A DNA stretch of 64,000 nucleotides from a virus. Under the pieces are notes generated by a model. The model was given only the letters and a program-made list of their open reading frames with translations, did not search any database and had not been told where the DNA came from. Shown in pieces: positions 25,927 through 35,280 of this stretch; the stretch's first letter is position 1, and each line of letters opens with the position of its first letter. The position numbers and the translations under genes were made by a program. The stretch spans positions 1 to 64,000 of the IMG/VR virus record IMGVR_UViG_3300028654_000012. One strand, written 5' to 3'.

Positions 25927-27078
25927 ATGGTAACATTATACGAAGGAATTGTCACTGGAGATCTTAGAGTACCTAATAGTCTTCTAGGAGATAATACCAC
26001 TGTAGATTCTACTACTGGATCTACTACTTTGGATCCTCTCGTAGGGACTGTACAAGTTTTCTTAGAAGAGCCTCAAATTACTGTAAACGCTACTATTGGA
26101 AATCTTTATGGATTACAATTAGTGCCTCAGAAGTCTTCAAAGGTATTAGTTTATCGTACGTATAATGATCAGGCTCGAATTATCCATGTTTTAGAAGACC
26201 TACAGCCTCATCCTATCTGGAGTTTTAACGATTCCAATACTACTTATTTCCAAGCAGGAGAAGTAGGTATTCAAGCTATCGGAGATGTTAATTCTAGTGT
26301 TCCCCAAGATGGTGGATCGGTATGGTGTCAAAATTCAGGGGATGTTACTATATACTCCGGCTCATTAACTCAAAGTATTGCAGTTAGTGACACTTTACAG
26401 GAAGTGAATATTGCAGGGACTACAGTCTCAATGGCAACTAATACTAGTGCCGTTGCTACTCAAGCTCTTACAATTACTACTGACGCGACAGGGCTTTCTT
26501 CTTCACAGTGGGGAATACAGAATCCTACTACAGGAGTATTTCTCAACAGTATAAGTATTAGCTCTTTAGGAACTATTAATTTAGGTATTTCAGACCCTAT
26601 TTTAGGTACGCTGATATCGGGGTTAAGCTACACTTCAGTACCTTCTATTTCACAGCCGTTAGCAGGCTTAACATTAATTGGCCCCGGATCAATTTCTTTG
26701 ACCGCTCTAGAAATTGATCTTACAGGATTATTAAGTATCAAGGGAAATACTACTATACTAGGCGCCTTAACTGTTACAGGGGTTACCTCTATTACAGGGA
26801 ATTTAGGGGTTGTAGGAGCTCTCTCAATAAGTGGTCCTGTAACCTTTGGAGGAGCCTTATCTCTTTCAGGGAGTCTGAATGTCTTAGGATCTGCTACAAT
26901 TGAAGGAGGATTGTCTGTTACAGGAGCTACTGAACTTGTAGGGGACACTGAAGTTTTAGGCGGGTTAGATGTTACGGGAATTTATAGTGTAGCAGGTATT
27001 CCAGGTCTTACAGGAACATTTTCATTAGGAACAGGTACTATCACTGTTCTTGGGGGCTTAGTCATCGCTGTAACTTAA
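25927..27078 (+). CDS. Baseplate spike protein with beta-helical needle
   Basis: 383 residues. Residues ~25-110 look like an OB-fold spike domain; the last ~130 residues are a regular ~6-residue hexapeptide-like repeat (NTTILGALTVTG, GNLGVVGALSISG, GSLNVLGSATIEG), typical of a trimeric beta-helix. It lies right after the hub gene, so it is assigned as the central puncturing device. No metal-binding HxH tip is evident at the C-terminus. Confidence 0.7.
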   Translation: MVTLYEGIVTGDLRVPNSLLGDNTTVDSTTGSTTLDPLVGTVQVFLEEPQITVNATIGNLYGLQLVPQKSSKVLVYRTYNDQARIIHVLEDLQPHPIWSFNDSNTTYFQAGEVGIQAIGDVNSSVPQDGGSVWCQNSGDVTIYSGSLTQSIAVSDTLQEVNIAGTTVSMATNTSAVATQALTITTDATGLSSSQWGIQNPTTGVFLNSISISSLGTINLGISDPILGTLISGLSYTSVPSISQPLAGLTLIGPGSISLTALEIDLTGLLSIKGNTTILGALTVTGVTSITGNLGVVGALSISGPVTFGGALSLSGSLNVLGSATIEGGLSVTGATELVGDTEVLGGLDVTGIYSVAGIPGLTGTFSLGTGTITVLGGLVIAVT

Positions 27079-27079
27079 T

Positions 27080-27643
27080 ATGGGTCTACCACAATTAATA
27101 GCCGGAACTAAAAATGTAAATCCCAAATATTTCGGAGGGGCTGTTGGCCTCGCCGCAGTCTTGTGTATTGAAGATTTTTTAAATGTGTTAGCTCAAAATC
27201 CAGTTATTCTAGCTACTTTTAAAAATCTCTTACAGACTCTAATTGTCTTTGTTAACTTACAAGTTGAAACTTTACAGCTTTTCGTAGATACTTTACTTCT
27301 CCAAATAGATATTATTACTCCCCTTATTCAAGAATACGCGGCAGTAAAGTCGCAGCTTGCTTCAGAGTTAGGCCAATTTGGTATCAGTAAATTTACAGCT
27401 TGTCCGCCAATTTTATATATTCAAAATGCTATGACTGCCCAAGCTTCTGGCACATCAGTTTTAGGAAAAGTTTTTAAGGGTGTTAGAAATATGGACGCCT
27501 ATATTATGGGTCTTCAGTTTAAAGTTCTCAAGCTTAAGAATCAAATTCAACAAATTAATGCTTACATTGCAGAGCTTAATGCTACTACTATTATATTTCA
27601 AGCGATTATCAACGCTATAGACGCACAGTATCCGAGCATCTAA
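27080..27643 (+). CDS. Helical baseplate-region protein
   Basis: 187 residues. A long hydrophobic and helical stretch (LLQTLIVFVNLQVETLQLFV, LLLQIDIITPLIQEYAAVKS) and a C-terminal coiled coil (LKLKNQIQQINAYIAELNAT). It could be a wedge or hub-associated trimeric coiled coil. Family not recognised. Stop overlaps the next start (TAATG). Confidence 0.5.
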   Translation: MGLPQLIAGTKNVNPKYFGGAVGLAAVLCIEDFLNVLAQNPVILATFKNLLQTLIVFVNLQVETLQLFVDTLLLQIDIITPLIQEYAAVKSQLASELGQFGISKFTACPPILYIQNAMTAQASGTSVLGKVFKGVRNMDAYIMGLQFKVLKLKNQIQQINAYIAELNATTIIFQAIINAIDAQYPSI

Positions 27644-28113
27644 TGGATTTCTATCTGAGAACCCCTAAAAATTTTAACGATCCTAACCAAGCTGGAATCA
27701 TAGGTAATTTCTACTTTGGAGATGGTACTAACGATCTCCAGGTAGATACTAACGGAGATTTTTCACTAATTCAGGGAGCTGCAAATTTAGATCAAGGTAT
27801 GGCTAAAATCTTGTCGACGGAGCAAGGAGCCAATCAGTTTTTTGATCTATATGGTTCCCTTCTATGGGGTCTAATTGGTAGTACTACTGATCTCCAAACG
27901 TTGACTGCATCAGTTCAAGGGACCGTTATTGACGCCCTTACTATCTATCAGTTTATTAATCAAAGTAATCCTAATTTAGATGAGCAGATTAATACCCTAG
28001 AGAGTATGAACGTTACCTCCGTATCAGTTGATTATATAGAAGTAGACCTGACTGTTATTACCATGTCTGGTCTACGGGTAGGTACTACGATTACCGCAGG
28101 TAATCCTAGTTAA
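27643..28113 (+). CDS. gp25-like baseplate wedge protein
   Basis: 156 residues. The phrase NDLQVDTNGDFSLIQG followed by LDQGMAKILSTEQGANQFF and YGSLLWGLIG fits the gp25/XkdS family of wedge initiators. It precedes the J-like wedge gene as in most contractile tails. The catalytic residues of true lysozymes are not expected in this family. Confidence 0.75.
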   Translation: MDFYLRTPKNFNDPNQAGIIGNFYFGDGTNDLQVDTNGDFSLIQGAANLDQGMAKILSTEQGANQFFDLYGSLLWGLIGSTTDLQTLTASVQGTVIDALTIYQFINQSNPNLDEQINTLESMNVTSVSVDYIEVDLTVITMSGLRVGTTITAGNPS

Positions 28114-28116
28114 ACT

Positions 28117-29550
28117 ATGGCAATTCGAACTTTAACAGAAATTATTAGCGACGCGGTCGCCTTTATTCAATCGCAAATTCCTTCATTATCTCTGCTTCCT
28201 GGAAGCGTAGCTCGAGATGTTGTGGTAGAATCTCCTGCTCAAGAATTTGCCAATGTATACACTGAATTGCAGCGTTTAGAGGATATACAAACACTATCTG
28301 ATCCTAACGCTTTTACCACAACTGAGATTACGGCTGCTGCCGCAGATGTAGGTTTGACGCCATTACCAGCGACCCCTTCTTTAGGCTTTGTCACCTTTAG
28401 AGCTAACACTCTGACGACTAACGTCTCTATCGCAGCTAATACGACCGTAAGTACTAGTCCTACTACCTTAAGTCCTAGCACTGTATCTTTCCAGGTTACT
28501 GCAGGTGGTACGATGTTTTCGGCAAATGCTTCGTCGTACCTGAATCCTGTAACAGGCCTTTATGAGCTTCAGCTGCCTGTCCAATCTGTAGATGACGGTT
28601 CGGCGACTAACGTAGCCGCAGGGACTATTACTACGCTGCTAATGCCTATCACAGGTATTACTTCAATAACAAATGCTGCTCCTACTTCGGGCGGATCAAA
28701 TGCTGAGACTAATACTGCTTTAGCAGCTCGCATCATATTAAAACTATCCGGAAATAATGTAGGTACCGCAGCAGGTATCCAATCTTTAGTTGAGACTAAC
28801 AGTTCTGTCATAGATTCTCTAATTATTAAGCCAGGCGATCCTTTATTAACTAGGGACCAATTCGGAAATTCTGTTAACGTAATTATTCAAGGTCAAGTTG
28901 TAACACAAGTTGTAGATGTTGATACCTATCACACAGGTACTCCTACTTATGTAATGGGCCAGCAACCTGTGGATTCAGTAGTATCTGTAACGGGCATCGT
29001 AGGAGGTAATCCTTATACCTTTATACCTACTATAGATTATTCTGTGTATATTGACTACTACAGCGTTTATACAGGTTCTGTAGATGCTACTTCGTCTATA
29101 ACTTTCTTAAATACAGGTCAATCTCCTGATACGGGCACAGTTATAACTATCACGTACTCAATTAATTCATTAATTTCCACACTACAGGCCCTACTAGATG
29201 CTGACTCCAATAAGATTTTAGGTTCTGACGTCCTAGTTATGGAAGCTACAGAAGTGTTAGTACAGGTGGCGGCTTCTATTACGGTACTTCCAGGATATAC
29301 TCATGGAGACGTAGCGCTGCAGGTAGTTACTAACGTAGGTAATTATATTAACTCTCTAAAGCTGGGTCAGTCTGTACTGAATGCTAAGCTAATTGCTATA
29401 ATTGAAGATACTACGGGAGTAAGTGATGTGCTTACCTTGCCCGTAACTGTTTTGGCAGAGTATCCTCCTTATATAGGATTCGTATCTACTCTAGACGTTA
29501 TTATACCTGAAACTGCTTACGCCTTTGCTAGCACTATTAATATTACTTAA
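28117..29550 (+). CDS. Baseplate J-like wedge protein
   Basis: 477 residues with the baseplate J (gp6/XkdT) pattern: N-terminal LLPGSVARDVVVESPAQEFA, a strand domain with GFVTFRA, a cradle around GGSNAETNTALAARIILKLS, and the C-terminal VLVQVAASITVLPGYTHGD segment. It forms the inner iris ring of the baseplate in homologues. One inserted segment (residues ~265-345) carries a DYSVYIDYYSVY strand domain like those in the fibre proteins. Confidence 0.85.
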   Translation: MAIRTLTEIISDAVAFIQSQIPSLSLLPGSVARDVVVESPAQEFANVYTELQRLEDIQTLSDPNAFTTTEITAAAADVGLTPLPATPSLGFVTFRANTLTTNVSIAANTTVSTSPTTLSPSTVSFQVTAGGTMFSANASSYLNPVTGLYELQLPVQSVDDGSATNVAAGTITTLLMPITGITSITNAAPTSGGSNAETNTALAARIILKLSGNNVGTAAGIQSLVETNSSVIDSLIIKPGDPLLTRDQFGNSVNVIIQGQVVTQVVDVDTYHTGTPTYVMGQQPVDSVVSVTGIVGGNPYTFIPTIDYSVYIDYYSVYTGSVDATSSITFLNTGQSPDTGTVITITYSINSLISTLQALLDADSNKILGSDVLVMEATEVLVQVAASITVLPGYTHGDVALQVVTNVGNYINSLKLGQSVLNAKLIAIIEDTTGVSDVLTLPVTVLAEYPPYIGFVSTLDVIIPETAYAFASTINIT

Positions 29551-29573
29551 TAAATTTATGGTGAATAAACTAT

Positions 29574-31598
29574 ATGTCTAATCCTCCACTTGAAATAGAT
29601 CCTACCCCTATTCTACCTACTTCCTTTTTGAGTCTTACTGATAAGAGACTAGTAGGGTCGGCTGTTCCTTTTACAGAAGTTTACGAAATTAGTGCTCCGC
29701 CTCCTCTACCTGAGGCTCAGCCAAGCCCTTTCGTAGCAATGATTAGACTTAGAGAAGCTCCTCAGCAGTTGAGTACCAATTTAAATGTAAACGTACTTAT
29801 TCCAGGATTTACTGAAGTACTTTCTACTCCATCAGCAGGACAATTTTTAGTTAATTATGGTAATGGAGATATCTTTTTCAACGCTTCACAGATAGGTACT
29901 AACGCCGTCGTTTCTTATTATGGTACAGGATCTATTGTCACTGCAGCAGATATAAATAACATTACTGGCCCTTTAGTACCTTTTTATAATAAACTAGATG
30001 GCATTGTTCCGGACTTGCCTGCTCCTCAAATTTTTACTTTTCCCGGCGGCATTGCTGGATTGATGCAAAGAAATACTTTTATAGCTACTCACGGCCAGAC
30101 TGTATTTAATGCAACCTTCCCCGTTACAGCTGACTCTACTTTATTATTCTCCGATGGTCTTTTAATGACTGAAGGAGTAAGCGCAGACTACATTTTAGGT
30201 ATCTCAGGCACTTTCGGTACTTCCGTATCAGCTTCTCCAGCTACTATTGTATCAGGTGGAACGCTCACCCTTAATCTTAATGGTGATGGAGTACAGATTA
30301 TAACGTTAGGTACTGATGCTACTGGGGCGGCTATCGCAGCAGATATTCAAGCCCGAGTACGAGCCCTTACAGCACATACTGGAGGTAATCAGCCTGCTTA
30401 CAATAATTTTACTGCTACGTACGATGAAGATACGGGACTTTATACACTTACTTCAGGAACAACTGGTACAGGTAGTTCTGTAGTTATTACAGGGGCTTCT
30501 GAAGCTATAAAGTTACTTTTAGGAACCGCTCGAGGGGGTATTGAAATTTCAGGTATGGGTTCAGGAGCTATAGCTCCAGGAGCTCCTAATCTTGCCGCAG
30601 CAGCTATCTTCGCGGTATTAGGTTCCTCAACAGTTACTAACACGGGTTCTTCAGTACTCACAGGCTCCTTGGGTCTTTCTCCGGGTACATCTATTACAGG
30701 TTTTCCGCCCGGTACTTTTACAGGTTCAGAATTCATAGCTGACTCAACTTCTAGCTTAGCTCAAACAAATGCGCAAACAGCTTATGCCTTTCTAGCTAGT
30801 AGCGTTCCTACTAAGCCGGTCAATACTACTCTGAGTAGTGCTACTCTCACAGCAGGAGTTTATCCTTACAGTTCTTCAGCTTCCTTAACAGGTGTTTTGA
30901 CTTTAAATGGTTCGGCTACTGACGTTTTCATATTTCAAATTGGTAGTACTCTCACAACGGCTTCTTCGGCCTCCGTAGTTCTTACAGGAGGGGCGTTACC
31001 TCAGAACGTATTCTGGCAAGTTGGTTCGTCAGCTACTCTAGGCACTTCTACATCTTTTCAAGGAACTATTATTGCTGAGGCGAGTATTACTGCAAATGCA
31101 GGTACTACTGTTAACGGTAGATTAATCGCTTTGACCGGAGCAGTGACATTAGGTTCTACAAACGTTACGGTTCCTTCAACAGCTACTTCAGGTACTTCCG
31201 TATCAGCTTTCCCCGCCACCTCTCTTTCAGGAGGTACTATTACTATTAGTCTAAATGGCGGATCTCCTCATACTATCACTTTAGGTACCGATAATACTGG
31301 GGCGGCTATCGCAGCAGATATTCAGTCACAAGTGCGCTCTCTATTTTCTCTCAATCCTATCTATGCAGGCTTTACAGCATCTTTCAATTCTCTCACAGGA
31401 CTGTACACGCTCACTTCAGGTACAACTGGAGTAGGTAGTTCTGTAGTTATTACAGGTAGCTCAAATGCTGCCGAGATGCTATTGGGAATAGCTTATAACG
31501 GGGATGAAACTGCAGGTACTTCAGGTACTTCGCAAATTATTTTTAATGGTCCTCGAGATTTAGGGGCCATCGTTAATATTGTCAAAATTGGGGTATAA
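29574..31598 (+). CDS. Baseplate protein interrupted by a GTS-DUF3494-GTS cassette
   Basis: 674 residues. Residues 1-212 are a baseplate or adaptor protein with two strand domains. Then GTS module (215-327), DUF3494 (334-534), GTS module (540-650), and finally the last strand of the interrupted domain (SQIIFNGPRDLGAIVNIVKI). Joining residues 212 and 651 restores a standard domain like NALLVYNDGVLLTKTVDYAE in the fibre at 7220, so the 440 residues between are an insertion. The direct repeat GGTACTTC flanks the insert. Located between the J-like and tail-I-like genes; the stop overlaps the next start. Confidence 0.8.
   Translation: MSNPPLEIDPTPILPTSFLSLTDKRLVGSAVPFTEVYEISAPPPLPEAQPSPFVAMIRLREAPQQLSTNLNVNVLIPGFTEVLSTPSAGQFLVNYGNGDIFFNASQIGTNAVVSYYGTGSIVTAADINNITGPLVPFYNKLDGIVPDLPAPQIFTFPGGIAGLMQRNTFIATHGQTVFNATFPVTADSTLLFSDGLLMTEGVSADYILGISGTFGTSVSASPATIVSGGTLTLNLNGDGVQIITLGTDATGAAIAADIQARVRALTAHTGGNQPAYNNFTATYDEDTGLYTLTSGTTGTGSSVVITGASEAIKLLLGTARGGIEISGMGSGAIAPGAPNLAAAAIFAVLGSSTVTNTGSSVLTGSLGLSPGTSITGFPPGTFTGSEFIADSTSSLAQTNAQTAYAFLASSVPTKPVNTTLSSATLTAGVYPYSSSASLTGVLTLNGSATDVFIFQIGSTLTTASSASVVLTGGALPQNVFWQVGSSATLGTSTSFQGTIIAEASITANAGTTVNGRLIALTGAVTLGSTNVTVPSTATSGTSVSAFPATSLSGGTITISLNGGSPHTITLGTDNTGAAIAADIQSQVRSLFSLNPIYAGFTASFNSLTGLYTLTSGTTGVGSSVVITGSSNAAEMLLGIAYNGDETAGTSGTSQIIFNGPRDLGAIVNIVKIGV
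30216..30554 (+). repeat. GTS module copy A
   Basis: ~113 residues from GTSVSASPAT to the GGIEIS end. Core: LTLNLNGDGV, TLGTDATGAAIAADIQA, YTLTSGTTGTGSSVVITG. Left partner of the DUF3494 cassette. Confidence 0.8.
30573..31175 (+). repeat. DUF3494 domain copy 3
   Basis: Complete domain with TGFPPGTF, LTAGVYPY, VFIFQIGSTLTT, NVFWQVGSSATLG; flanked on both sides by GTS modules. Confidence 0.85.
31191..31523 (+). repeat. GTS module copy B
   Basis: Starts GTSVSAFPATS and ends near ETAGTS. Right partner of the DUF3494 cassette. Confidence 0.8.
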
Positions 31599-34500
31599 TG
31601 GCTTATTACAGGGACGGTAATTATTATGGTGACGGTAATTATTATGGGGCATCTTCAGATTCCCCTATTAATCTCAGTTACTATTATACCGATATAGATA
31701 ACGTCTTTGTGTTCTCTTGGACATTTAATAACGATCTATTTACGCCGATATTACCTACATTCGATTACGAATTGCAGCTAGATTTGGTAGACACTTTTAA
31801 TTCTCCTGCACTTTTGGACTATAAAACCACCTCTATTGTAGGTACTTCTATATCTGGATCTAATCCTGCTACTACTATTATAGGAGGCACTCTTATTATT
31901 AGTGTAGGTGGAGATGCCCCTATAACTATCACTTTAGGTACAGACCCTACGGGAGCTACCATAGCTAGCGATATTCAAGCTCAGGTGAGTGCATTCTACC
32001 CAGGCTTTACGGCGGTATATACTACGATATACACCCTTACTTCAGGAACAACTGGGGCAGATAGTTCAGTAGAGGTGGTAGGTGGTACTAATGCAGCCGC
32101 TTTAAAGCTAGGTACCGATAATGGAGGTACCGAAACTGATGGTACTCTCATTACAAGTTCTACTACTTCAGGCACTTCGGTGTCAGGAGCTTTCCCAGCT
32201 ACATCTGCGTACGCAGGGGATACTCTCACTGTTAATTTAAATAATGATGGCCCTCAAACGATTACACTTTCTACAGATGCTACAGGCTTACTTGTGGCGG
32301 CAGATATTCAAGCTAAGATACAGGCTCTCACAGCCAACATGGCTTTCAATCAAGCGGCGTATACAGGATTTACTGCGACATTCTTAGGCAATAATGATAC
32401 GGGTGTATACACTTTAACGTCTGGAACCTCGGGACTAGGTAGTTCAGTAGTAGTTACTGGACCTTCAATTGCGCCAGCAATGAATCTAGGCGTAGCTAAT
32501 GGTGGAACGGAAACTGTGGGTACCTCTATTAATTTACCAGGAATATCTTTTCAAAATGGTAATGTATATAAAGGATTTGCCGTACCGGTATATACTAGAG
32601 CTGCTAAGCCCATTACGTTTTTCGCACGCGTTAGAATTTTATTTGGCGCAACAGTTGGAAGTTGGTCGGATGTCCTTCTTGCTACTACATTAATAGATGT
32701 GACACAGCAAGAGGTAAGTAATCTGATAAGTAACTTGCCTGATCAGCATGTATATCCTTATGACGAAGCATATAAAACTGTAACTAGAACGACTTCTAAT
32801 CTTTCTACCAATTTAGGTAAGGTTTATTGGGCCTATGCGTTAGAGTTTGATGATGCCAACCTAGAAGCTCAGCTGGCTGATAATGACGCGGATATTTTTA
32901 GAGCTAGAGACTCTAGATTCTTTTCCATCTGGGGATATCCTGTTGGATTTCAGAAACCTTCCACTATGCAGTATGTGGATTATCGTAATATTATTAATGA
33001 ATTTAGGCTAGCTTCTTTCGCAGGTAGTACCGTAGAGGCTGTAAAGTTAGTAGTGAGTTCTTTCACAGGGATTGACCCCACTATTACTCCTTTCGCTCAA
33101 ATTTTAAATTTTATAACATCTAGCGAACAAACTGAGACTTATACTATTCCTAGTATAGGCCCTTACATTATCACCTTAGCTAATCTTCCTAGAAATACTC
33201 CTACCATTCCAGGCTTTCAGTATACGAATGGAGTTCCAGGTCCTGAGGAGTATTCGGACGGAACATCTGTGTCAGCTACTTTTGCTGCTACTAATCTTAC
33301 AGGTACTATTACAATCAACTTAGATGGGGATGGACCAAGGAAAATTACACTAGCAGCGAATACTACTGGTGCGGCTATCGCGGCTGACATTCAGACTAAG
33401 ATGAGAGCTCTTACTGCAGCTAATCCTGTCAATCAAATAGCTTATGATGGTTTTACCGCAGTATTCAGCGGGGGACTTTATACTCTTACATCAGGAGCTA
33501 TTGGGTTAAATAGTTCAGTAGTTGTCACAGGACTTTCAGATGCAGTTAAGTTGAAATTAGGTGTAGCTAATGGTGGAACGGAAACTCCTGGATCTACGTC
33601 TTCTGCAACCTATGCTCTTCTTGCTAGCTCTACTATTACTAACGTAGGGCCTACGTTAGTTAATGGTAATCTTGATTTATATCCAGGCTCTTCAGTAACA
33701 GGTTTTCCTCCAGGCACTGTTTCAGGAGTTCAAAATATTGCTAACACTGCCGCGCAGACTGCAAAGACGAATGCTAACAACGCTTTTATTGCGGCCAACG
33801 CGATTGGAGGTGCTACCGTACTTACAGGAGATCTAAGTACTTACAGCCCTCTAGCTCCTGGCGTTTACAAGTATACCTCTTCAGCAACGCTTACAGGTAA
33901 TTTAACTTTAAATGGGCCTCCAACTGCCACATGGGTTTTTCAAATTGGTAGTACTCTGACGACAGCTACTTCAGCTTCTGTTACCTTATCCGGAGGAGCT
34001 GTCGCTAGTAATGTACTCTTCGCGGTAGGCTCTTCAGCTACTTTAGATACCTCAACTTTATTTAACGGCAATATTATTGCTCAAGCTAGTATTTCTCTGA
34101 ATGGAAGTAATACTGTCAATGGACAACTAGCAGCTCTTTCAGGGGCTATCACCATCGCAGGGGCAAGTACTATCTCAGCAGGCTCTATTTCCTCAGCGGG
34201 AACTTCAGTATCAAATACATCTCCCGCTACTAATCTTACAGGTACTGTAACAATTAACCTTAATGGAGATGGACCCCGAACTCTTACTTTAGGATCGGAT
34301 GCTACTGGAGCAGCTATTGCTGCAGATATTCAGACACAGATTCGTGCGCTTACAGCGATCAGCCTTCCTAATCAGCTGGCGTATGATGATTTTACAGCTA
34401 CATTTAGTAGTCTTAATAATCAGTATACTCTCACTTCAGGACTTTCAGGAGCGAGTAGTTCTGTCGTAGTTACAGGGGCTTCTTACGCAGTAGATTTGAA

Positions 34501-35278
34501 ATTAGGCGTAGCTAATGGTGGAACGGAAACTGTGGGTATGCCTATATTAGGGTTTTTCTCAGTTAATTTTATTACAGGAGTACTTACTTTCAATGCTACT
34601 AGTGCGGGAGAAACGGTTTCTGTAACCTATCTAGATCAAGCAGATATTTACTCTGTTTTAGAATCTCCTACAGTAGAAGCTCATACTATTCCAAGTATTT
34701 TTTCTTATATTGTAACTTTGGATAATCCTCCAGCCAATTGTCCTTCTGTAGGATTAGTACTTCCTGGAACTGTACAGGTGACTCATGGCTCTGCTAGCGT
34801 CGTAGGTACAGGTACTACTTTTACGACTAGCTTTAGTGTAGGATCTAAATTTGTTACTATAGTTGCGGGTAACGTTAGTACTACTTACACTGTCGAGTCT
34901 ATAACAGATAATTTTCATTTAGCAATTAGTTCAACATATGAAGAGTCTAATGCGGCTACTGCGGCTTATAGTAATTTAGTGGAAGCATTTACATTTACTA
35001 ACAACAATACTCCCGGGCCTAATCAGTTCTCAGTTGATTTTATCGCGGGAGAGCTTATTTTTAATGCTGCAAATGCCGGAGCAGCTATTGTTGTTACTTA
35101 TTTACCTCTCAACCAAGTCCCTCCTCCTCCAGTCGTTTACAATAGATTGGCAGTAGGGGCGAGTGTAATTATTACAGTAAATAATCCAGCAGATTTCGTT
35201 TTAAATACGTCTAACATTGAATTTTTATTAGATCAGATAATTCCCGCACATGTAGAGTACATCCTGGTGGTTAACTAA
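31598..35278 (+). CDS. Giant baseplate protein (tail protein I-like) with four GTS modules and one DUF3494 domain
   Basis: 1226 residues. The core at ~370-490 (DQHVYPYDEAYKTVTRTTSN, YWAYALEFDDANLEAQLADN, FQKPSTMQYVDYRNIINEF) resembles tail protein I / wedge proteins that link baseplate to fibres. An FN3-like domain (~20-80 plus 311-360) is split by tandem GTS modules (82-184, 192-310). A strand domain is split after PGPEEYSD by GTS (555-666), DUF3494 (670-864), GTS (868-980), resuming at FFSVNFITGVLTFNATSAGE. An intact version of that domain is present at 1138-1170 (PGPNQFSVDFIAGELIFNAA). The N-terminus has a YYRDGNYYGDGNYYG repeat. Confidence 0.8.
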   Translation: MAYYRDGNYYGDGNYYGASSDSPINLSYYYTDIDNVFVFSWTFNNDLFTPILPTFDYELQLDLVDTFNSPALLDYKTTSIVGTSISGSNPATTIIGGTLIISVGGDAPITITLGTDPTGATIASDIQAQVSAFYPGFTAVYTTIYTLTSGTTGADSSVEVVGGTNAAALKLGTDNGGTETDGTLITSSTTSGTSVSGAFPATSAYAGDTLTVNLNNDGPQTITLSTDATGLLVAADIQAKIQALTANMAFNQAAYTGFTATFLGNNDTGVYTLTSGTSGLGSSVVVTGPSIAPAMNLGVANGGTETVGTSINLPGISFQNGNVYKGFAVPVYTRAAKPITFFARVRILFGATVGSWSDVLLATTLIDVTQQEVSNLISNLPDQHVYPYDEAYKTVTRTTSNLSTNLGKVYWAYALEFDDANLEAQLADNDADIFRARDSRFFSIWGYPVGFQKPSTMQYVDYRNIINEFRLASFAGSTVEAVKLVVSSFTGIDPTITPFAQILNFITSSEQTETYTIPSIGPYIITLANLPRNTPTIPGFQYTNGVPGPEEYSDGTSVSATFAATNLTGTITINLDGDGPRKITLAANTTGAAIAADIQTKMRALTAANPVNQIAYDGFTAVFSGGLYTLTSGAIGLNSSVVVTGLSDAVKLKLGVANGGTETPGSTSSATYALLASSTITNVGPTLVNGNLDLYPGSSVTGFPPGTVSGVQNIANTAAQTAKTNANNAFIAANAIGGATVLTGDLSTYSPLAPGVYKYTSSATLTGNLTLNGPPTATWVFQIGSTLTTATSASVTLSGGAVASNVLFAVGSSATLDTSTLFNGNIIAQASISLNGSNTVNGQLAALSGAITIAGASTISAGSISSAGTSVSNTSPATNLTGTVTINLNGDGPRTLTLGSDATGAAIAADIQTQIRALTAISLPNQLAYDDFTATFSSLNNQYTLTSGLSGASSSVVVTGASYAVDLKLGVANGGTETVGMPILGFFSVNFITGVLTFNATSAGETVSVTYLDQADIYSVLESPTVEAHTIPSIFSYIVTLDNPPANCPSVGLVLPGTVQVTHGSASVVGTGTTFTTSFSVGSKFVTIVAGNVSTTYTVESITDNFHLAISSTYEESNAATAAYSNLVEAFTFTNNNTPGPNQFSVDFIAGELIFNAANAGAAIVVTYLPLNQVPPPPVVYNRLAVGASVIITVNNPADFVLNTSNIEFLLDQIIPAHVEYILVVN
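31841..32149 (+). repeat. GTS module copy C
   Basis: Most diverged copy (GTSISGSNPATT ... DNGGTETDGT). The 11-mer GGTACTTCTAT at its left edge recurs with one change (GGTACCTCTAT) at 32519-32529, right of copy D. Confidence 0.75.
32171..32527 (+). repeat. GTS module copy D
   Basis: Tandem with copy C. GTSVSGAFPATS, TDATGLLVAADIQAKIQAL, ending ANGGTETVGTS. Its VAADIQAK version matches copy G (37954-38289). Confidence 0.8.
33260..33595 (+). repeat. GTS module copy E
   Basis: Left partner of DUF3494 copy 4; GTSVSATFAATNLTGTITIN to ANGGTETPGS. Confidence 0.8.
33605..34189 (+). repeat. DUF3494 domain copy 4
   Basis: Complete domain closest to copy 1 (3795-4361); TGFPPGTV, SPLAPGVYKY, GGAVASNVLFAVGSSATLD. 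Confidence 0.85.
34199..34537 (+). repeat. GTS module copy F
   Basis: Right partner of DUF3494 copy 4; GTSVSNTSPATNLTGTVTIN to ANGGTETVG. Nearly the same as copy E in its first 40 residues. Confidence 0.8.
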
Positions 35279-35280
35279 TT

